Shown: positions 60,001 to 64,000 of the stretch, piece by piece
How positions within the stretch are numbered: position 1 is the stretch's first letter
Layout: each line of letters starts with the position of its first letter
Assembly: GCF_900963305.1 (NCBI RefSeq)
Contig: NC_042532.1
Coordinates: 21,761,757 to 21,825,756 of the forward strand
Reading direction: 5' to 3'
DNA from: Echeneis naucrates
Lineage: Eukaryota > Chordata > Actinopteri > Carangiformes > Echeneidae
DNA: 64,000 nt
The notes under the pieces: generated by a model
What the model was told of the DNA's origin: nothing
The model's database searches: none
The model's input: the letters and a program-made list of their open reading frames with translations, nothing else
Translations under genes and position numbers: made by a program

Positions 60001-61402
60001 GAAGATTAAACTGTGTTCTGTGTTAACAAACAGGACATAAAGAGCTGGAGCCTGACAGAGTCGGGTGTCATGTGACCAGCACACAGATCTGTGTTCCACT
60101 GAAGTCAGCTGAACCTTTCCTTGAGATTCACCCTGAAATGAGAAAAGGAGGAAGCTGTGCTTGTCACGGCAATATTGGCTCATGGCGAGGTGCAATATTC
60201 CCTCTTGATTTCTTTGCAAGGGTCAGATAAAAGGTCGAGAGTTCATTTCAAGTGTTTGGAATCTGATGAGGTGGACTCTCAGTATGAAGTCCAAAGAGTG
60301 GTCAGTATCAGTGAACAACCATCATCCGGCTGAAAAATCAAAATGAACCCATCAGGCAGAGAAAAAAAACTTCAGATGGGGCCAAATAAACTGTTTGGTT
60401 CATTCTTCAAAAGAAAAAAAAAATCACTGCTGAGCTTGACAACATCAAAAGACCCACAAGACTCTGAAAAAGGTGTGGTGGGTCATCAAAAGGATCAGGA
60501 ACTCTCCAGGAGGTCGACATGATGAGACGAAGAATCATGGAAAGAAAAAAAATTGTGTTGTAATTGCTGCCAATGGAGCTGGATGGGGGGTGGGGGTGTA
60601 TCTGAGGCAGCAAGTGAACTTTTTGTCCTAAGTTGATGTTAGAAGCAGGAAAAACTGGCAAACATCCGGATTTCACAGAGTTTGAGAAGGACCAAATTAT
60701 GATAGCTGGAGGACTGGATCAGAACTGCGGCTCTGTCCAAATCCAAGAGGTCCAAGGAAGGAAGTGTCGCGTTGGTTCTGCATTGGAAGAAAGTGGCCTG
60801 ATCTGATGAATCCCGTTTCCTTTTACGTCACGTGGATGGCGTGTGCGTTGCTTACCTGAGGAACATGTGGCACCACGATGCATTATGGGAAAATGCCAAG
60901 CCCCTTCACCGGCTTGGCTTTGGGTAATGCTCTGCTGGGAAACCTTCCGTCCCTCCATCCAGGTGGGTGTTACTTCGACACACCTACCTGAGCGTCCATC
61001 CAACTTCTTAAAGGACCGACTGCTAACTTCTGGTACCGAATACCAGAGCAGTCCAGGTCTCCACGGGTCGGAGCAGGACCTGAGCCTGAGGACTCTGCGG
61101 GTCCCTGGAGGTGGTCTTAAGGAGACCGGGACAATTTTAGCTGGACTGACCGCAGACCTGAAACAGCCGGTTGTTCCTGTCCATTTGTCCCTGCAAGGCT
61201 TCCGTCCTTACTGTTTTACCTACCGCCGTGTGCGCGTGTGTGTATGTGTGTGAATGTACGAGTCTGTGCTGGAGCGCACGCGCACCTTGCCGCTGAGGTC
61301 GTCTCTCTGCCGCGCGCCGCCGCCCCGCCGCCTCAGTTTGACGGACGGACGCAGCAGGTTCTTGATGCGGCTCCGGATCGTTCCGGTTCCGTCCGCCGTC
61401 AT
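46445..61402 (-). CDS. mapkbp1: mapkbp1, MAPK-binding protein 1 (WD40 scaffold)
   Basis: Two-propeller WD40 scaffold that binds JNK and acts in NF-kB, spindle and cilium biology; the human gene causes nephronophthisis (family knowledge). Thirty coding exons, from the start: 61286-61402, 59207-59298, 57289-57351, 57154-57211, 55710-55880, 55347-55484, 55095-55277, 54211-54371, 53831-54029, 53633-53755, 53338-53543, 53156-53247, 52928-53053, 52755-52825, 52495-52616, 51827-51902, 51635-51746, 51477-51540, 51244-51372, 50877-51001, 50768-50805, 50549-50680, 50353-50466, 48961-49288, 48723-48890, 48551-48632, 48043-48464, 47120 or 47261-47953, 46844-46929, 46445-46684; 1623 or 1576 residues, in phase throughout. 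It starts [22 protein letters not shown] repeats fill about 50-720; then [66 protein letters not shown] and a C-terminal leucine-rich helix. These motifs match MAPKBP1, not its paralogue WDR62. Confidence 0.96.
49490..50285 (+). mobile_element. AT-rich LINE reverse-transcriptase remnant
   Basis: Inside a mapkbp1 intron, opposite in strand. Base composition is much more AT-rich than the flanks. Near 50139-50285 broken frames carry RT landmarks in order: GSIIGPL, corresponding to the GVPQGSILGPL motif, and FADDKSCF, corresponding to the catalytic FADD box. This suggests a non-LTR element of another clade than the L2 copies. Its ends are not clear; the left bound is set by composition. Confidence 0.5.
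50291..50324 (+). repeat. (TG)n microsatellite
   Basis: Pure TG repeat at the right edge of the LINE remnant, 29 bases from a mapkbp1 exon. Confidence 0.97.
51020..51057 (+). repeat. (AC)n microsatellite
   Basis: Pure AC repeat just upstream (in transcript sense) of the mapkbp1 exon 50877-51001; read on the minus strand it is GT-rich and lies 19 bases before the acceptor. Confidence 0.97.
52081..52225 (-). repeat. Unclassified dispersed repeat, copy B
   Basis: Inverted relative of 21425-21605. Reversed, it reads CCTGTTTCCTCCTTAAACAG at one end and CTCCTATTGGCTCTGGTGGG near the other. It is followed on the + strand by an L2-like tail. Confidence 0.75.
52255..52345 (+). repeat. L2 LINE 3'-tail fragment
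   Basis: Reads TCTCGGGTCTCATTATATTA and ends TAATTTGGCACAATATAAAT, the order of the fish L2 tail (about TGATTTGGCGCTATATAAAT). It sits in a mapkbp1 intron and contains no coding part. Confidence 0.55.
54893..55018 (+). repeat. Purine-rich (GA) low-complexity tract 3
   Basis: GGAAGCAGAG/GAAGAA-type run in the mapkbp1 intron 54372-55094, similar in texture to the two tracts in the C1q-like gene. On the mapkbp1 transcript it is pyrimidine-rich. Confidence 0.7.
56164..56976. mobile_element. Non-autonomous hAT-like element in mapkbp1 intron 4
   Basis: About 813 bases starting TAGGGATGAGCGAGTACA and ending GTTCAACCCTA, with GAGTAT/GTACTCG motifs near both ends. Flanking 8-mers ATAACAAC and GTAGCAAC match at six of eight positions, as an aged hAT duplication would. 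Close to the right end is an inner palindrome, GAACAGGATACTCG and CGAGTATCCTGTTC. No transposase frame is seen. Confidence 0.7.
57932..58007 (+). repeat. (AG)n/(ACAG)n simple repeat
   Basis: Interrupted AG repeat in mapkbp1 intron 2. It creates several Arg/Glu or Ser/Leu open frames that are not genes. Confidence 0.95.
58257..58290 (+). repeat. Hexamer repeat TCCTGG
   Basis: Five to six copies of TCCTGG, continuing into degenerate GGTCCAGGTCTAGG. The same kind of hexamer is coding in lgals3 (near 16905-16935) and talpid3 (near 2354-2378), where it encodes Pro-Gly. Confidence 0.85.
60590..61085 (+). mobile_element. Internally deleted Tc1-like transposon
   Basis: In mapkbp1 intron 1, opposite strand. 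Blocks match in order a common fish Tc1-like element as I remember it: GTGTATCTGAGGCAGCAAGT, GACCAAATTATGATAGCTGG, GGTCCAAGGAAGGAAG, GAAAGTGGCCTGATCTGATG (transposase AWSDES region), GCTCTGCTGGGAAACCTTCC, and a C-terminal piece CTAACTTCTGGTACCGAATA. Inner parts are missing, frames are broken and terminal repeats are not seen. Inactive. Confidence 0.7.
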
Positions 61403-61680
61403 GTCGCTGCTAGCTGCCCGGCTAGCTGCCTCCGTCAGCGGCCGGAGTCCGAGTCTGTGTCCCGCACCGCCGCTGCAGTCATGCCGCTTGTGAGCCGAGC
61501 CGTGCAGGGCCGGAGGACTCGGCGGACCTGGTTCCGGTTCTGGTTCTGGACTGATCGGTGTCACGCGCTCGGGTTTCTCCGCTGCTCCGCATCTTATTTC
61601 TCCGAAGAAGCGAAGAAGCGACAGCCGGACTGACGCTGACGCACCGCCAGCTCAGCACCGCATGCGGCAACCGCACCGAC
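61403..61680 (-). promoter_or_regulatory. mapkbp1: mapkbp1 promoter and 5' UTR
   Basis: CpG-rich stretch upstream (minus strand) of the mapkbp1 start codon, continuing the GC-rich first exon. No TATA box. The open frame that extends upstream of the ATG is not conserved with the family start and is taken as UTR. Confidence 0.55.
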
Positions 61681-62460
61681 GCATCCTGTCAGGATTTTCA
61701 CAATAAGACCACAAGGCCCTGATTCATTTTCCTTTGTCTTTCCTGTTTATTGTGTTTCCTCTCTATCAGTAGCGGAGCCAGAAAATCTTCAGTGGGATGG
61801 CCAGGATGGACCCTGAAATAATTTGGGGGTGGCATAGAAATCATTATTGCACGAACATAAAAAAGTTGAAAATATGGCGCTGTATGCTTATACTATGCAC
61901 ATTTAAAAATGCACTGCAATATAGACTCTTTTAATCAACAGATTATTTATGATTCCATTTTTATATTCATACTTGTTTTAAACTCTATGTAGAGTTGAGT
62001 TGATTGATTGTTGCTTACTGTTGTATATATGTTGTATGTAAGGCCTGCTACTGGAGAGTGACAGAATTTCAGCTGTTCCATTCTATAATACATATAATAA
62101 ATCGCCTGCTAAAGTTATAAAGGCAAGACAGATTCATAAATAACTTAAAATACGACTATTGTTTGGCACTTTGTTTTAAGCATGCGAGATAGAAAACACA
62201 CACAAGTACTTTATAAATGAGATTAAAATCCATTTAGGTGGAGTTCACAAGCTATCTCATTTGTATCATCAGTAAAGCAATACATATACTTAATGATTGC
62301 TTTAGTAGAGCTTTATTAAAAATGTATATAAAATTAATATTAATTATATATCATGTGAAGGTGTTATGTATCATTTAATGTTAAGTCACAGAAGTTATGT
62401 TACTTGTGGAAGATACATTCACATTCATAGCTAATGCTGTTAGCAAGGTTTTCTCTCCCA
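61681..62460. other. AT-rich interval upstream of mapkbp1
   Basis: No gene. AT-rich sequence. AGTAGCGGAGCCAGAAAAT (from about 61769) looks like the end of a fish DNA transposon of the AGTGGCGGA-type, but I find no matching second end, so class and extent are open. Confidence 0.35.
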
Positions 62461-64000
62461 GTTTATTTAAAGAGACCCAACAGATCCCCTGATGAGCAAG
62501 CACTTGGCAACAGTGGCAAGGAAAAACTTCCTTTAAGAGGCAGAAACCTCGAGCAGAACCAGGCTCAGGGGGGGCGGCCATCTGCCTCGACCGGTTGGGT
62601 TGAGAGAGGGAGAGAGAGAGAGAGAGAGTGAGACAGGCATTGGAGGGGGGGGGGGGGGGGTGTAGACAGGAACATGTTGCTGCATGAAGTTCATTGAATT
62701 CATGAAATATGGGACCAGCAGGAACATGGGATGGAGATGAGTCACCACCTGCAGGATGAGGACAGGGAGAGAGAGGAGAGGAACTGGGAGAGACAGAGAC
62801 TTTGGCAGAACATGGTTAGGAAATGCTGGATAAATGGTTAGAACTGGGTGAAACTGTATTTTTTAAGAAGGATGGTTCTTATCAGCGCATGCAAGGGGGG
62901 AGGAAAGGAGAGCGAGCGAGAGGGAAGGAGAGAGAAAGAGGGAGAGGGGGAGAGAGAGAGAGAGGGAGAGAGAGAGAGAGAGAGAGAAGCTCAGTCCTTC
63001 CCCCAGCAGCCTAGGCCTACAGCAGCATAGCTGATAACATAGCAGAGTACAATAACTTCTGTTTTGTCAGAGTTGAGAAGTAAAACATTTCCAGTCATCC
63101 AGACTTTTATGTCTTCAAGACATGCCTGCAGTCTGACTATCTGACTGACTTCATTTGGCTTCATTGATAGGTACAGCTGAGTATCGTCTGCATAGCAGTG
63201 GAAGTTGATACTGTGTTTCCTGATAATGTTGCCTAGAGGAAGCAGATAAAGCATAAAGAGGATTGGTCCAAGTACCGAGCCCTGCGGGACTCCATGACTG
63301 ACTACAGTACATGAGGAGGAGATGTTGTTAACATGAAGAAACTGATGTCTATCTGATAAATTGGAGGTACATGACCCAGAAATAAAGTCAGATTAATCAA
63401 ATCTAGAATGAACGGCTCAATCAAATAAAAGATCTCTTTAAAGAGGCTAGTTGGTACTGGGTCTAATAGACAGGTTGACGGTCTGGATGATGAAACTATA
63501 GAAGCTAGCTCTGAGAGATTCAGAGGTGAGAATGATTCCAGATGTAAAATAGGTGTTGCAGCTGATTCAAGAGTTGCTGTATTCAGTAGGGGATTTTTAT
63601 CTAATGTAGGCAAGAGCTGATAAATTCTTTCTCTGATTGTGAGAATTTTATCTGTAGAATAGTTAATAAAATCATCACTGCTTAGAGCTACGGGGATCAC
63701 TGGTTCAACTGAGCTATGGCTCTCTGTCAGCCTGGCTACAGTGCTGAAGAGAAACCTGGGGTTGTTCTTGTTTTCTTCTATGAGTGCTGAGTAATATGAA
63801 CTTCTAGCACTGCGGAGAGCTTTTTTATATGTTTTTAGGCTGTCTGTCCAGGCTCTGTGAGACTCTTCTGACTTACTGGAACGCCAGTTTCTTTCTAATT
63901 TCCTTGATGTCTGCTTTAAGGCACGGATTTGGGAATTATACCAGGGAGCCAGCCTCCTCAGATTAAATACTTTCTTTTTGAGAGGGGCGGCATTATCAAG
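62461..64000 (-). mobile_element. L2-clade LINE, degraded, running off the right edge
   Basis: Minus-strand element. From the right edge inward: a linker region (PLKKKVFNLRRLAPWYNSQI near 63960), ILTIRERIYQLLPTLD, LASIVSSSRPSTCLLDPVPT, then a jump near 63300 to [17 protein letters not shown] and the catalytic [11 protein letters not shown]. The part between, which holds the first RT motifs, is deleted. The 3' UTR (to 62461) contains GA-rich simple repeats (62599-62626, 62917-62988), a G run at 62644-62660 and GGCCATCTGCCTCGACCGG on the given strand. The terminal tail is missing, so the copy is 3'-truncated as well. Confidence 0.85.

Noticed and set aside
46445-61402. Assignment as wdr62
   Set aside because: The C-terminal motifs [14 protein letters not shown] and [14 protein letters not shown] and the start fit MAPKBP1 better.
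61403-61564. N-terminal extension of mapkbp1
   Set aside because: The family begins at the equivalent of MTADGTGT; the upstream part is CpG-rich leader.
61769-62100. Possible DNA transposon end (AGTAGCGGAGCCAG)
   Set aside because: No matching opposite end or target duplication found; left as an unassigned interval.

Overview
The window is nuclear DNA of a bony fish, probably a spiny-rayed teleost. The evidence is intron-rich vertebrate genes with short introns, many CA/GT microsatellites, and fish-type L2 LINE, hAT, Tc1 and PIF-Harbinger remnants. I see no prokaryotic genes, rRNA, tRNA or CRISPR array. All gene models were read by eye from splice sites, reading phase and remembered protein families; no search was run.

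Layout on the + strand unless noted: 3' part of talpid3/KIAA0586 (394-3351); dact1 (4931-10651); a 3.9 kb gene-poor interval; lgals3, galectin-3 (15820-17637); fbxo34 (21860-23896 behind a 3.1 kb intron); an unrecognised small gene candidate (24018-25898); jmjd7 on the minus strand (26076-28545), divergent from tbpl2 (28921-32133); atg14 (33387-38640); a secreted coiled-coil C1q-domain protein (39840-44604); mapkbp1 on the minus strand (46445-61402, 30 coding exons); and a degraded L2 LINE running off the right edge (62461-64000). Complete models keep phase at every junction: dact1 824 aa, lgals3 232, fbxo34 678, jmjd7 311, tbpl2 321, atg14 505, C1q-like 564, and mapkbp1 1576 or 1623 depending on one donor.

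The genes are not one pathway. They cover cilium/Hedgehog (talpid3), Wnt/planar polarity (dact1), sugar binding (lgals3), an SCF-type adaptor (fbxo34), lysyl hydroxylation (jmjd7), oocyte transcription initiation (tbpl2), autophagy initiation (atg14), a C1q/TNF-like extracellular protein, and JNK/cilium scaffolding (mapkbp1). The block joins genes that in human lie on 14q22-q23 (KIAA0586, DACT1, LGALS3, FBXO34, ATG14, TBPL2) and 15q15 (JMJD7, MAPKBP1).

Most unusual points: a virtually identical 850 bp duplication of five coding exons in the C1q-like gene, lengthening its coiled coil by 109 residues; a PIF-Harbinger element with perfect inverted ends and a CTG target duplication nested in an L2 tail inside an atg14 intron; two exons whose 3' splice sites abut GT repeats; an intronic AATAAA plus GT tract that could truncate atg14; a 12-base CRE shared by the fbxo34 and atg14 promoters; and the unidentified small gene between fbxo34 and jmjd7.
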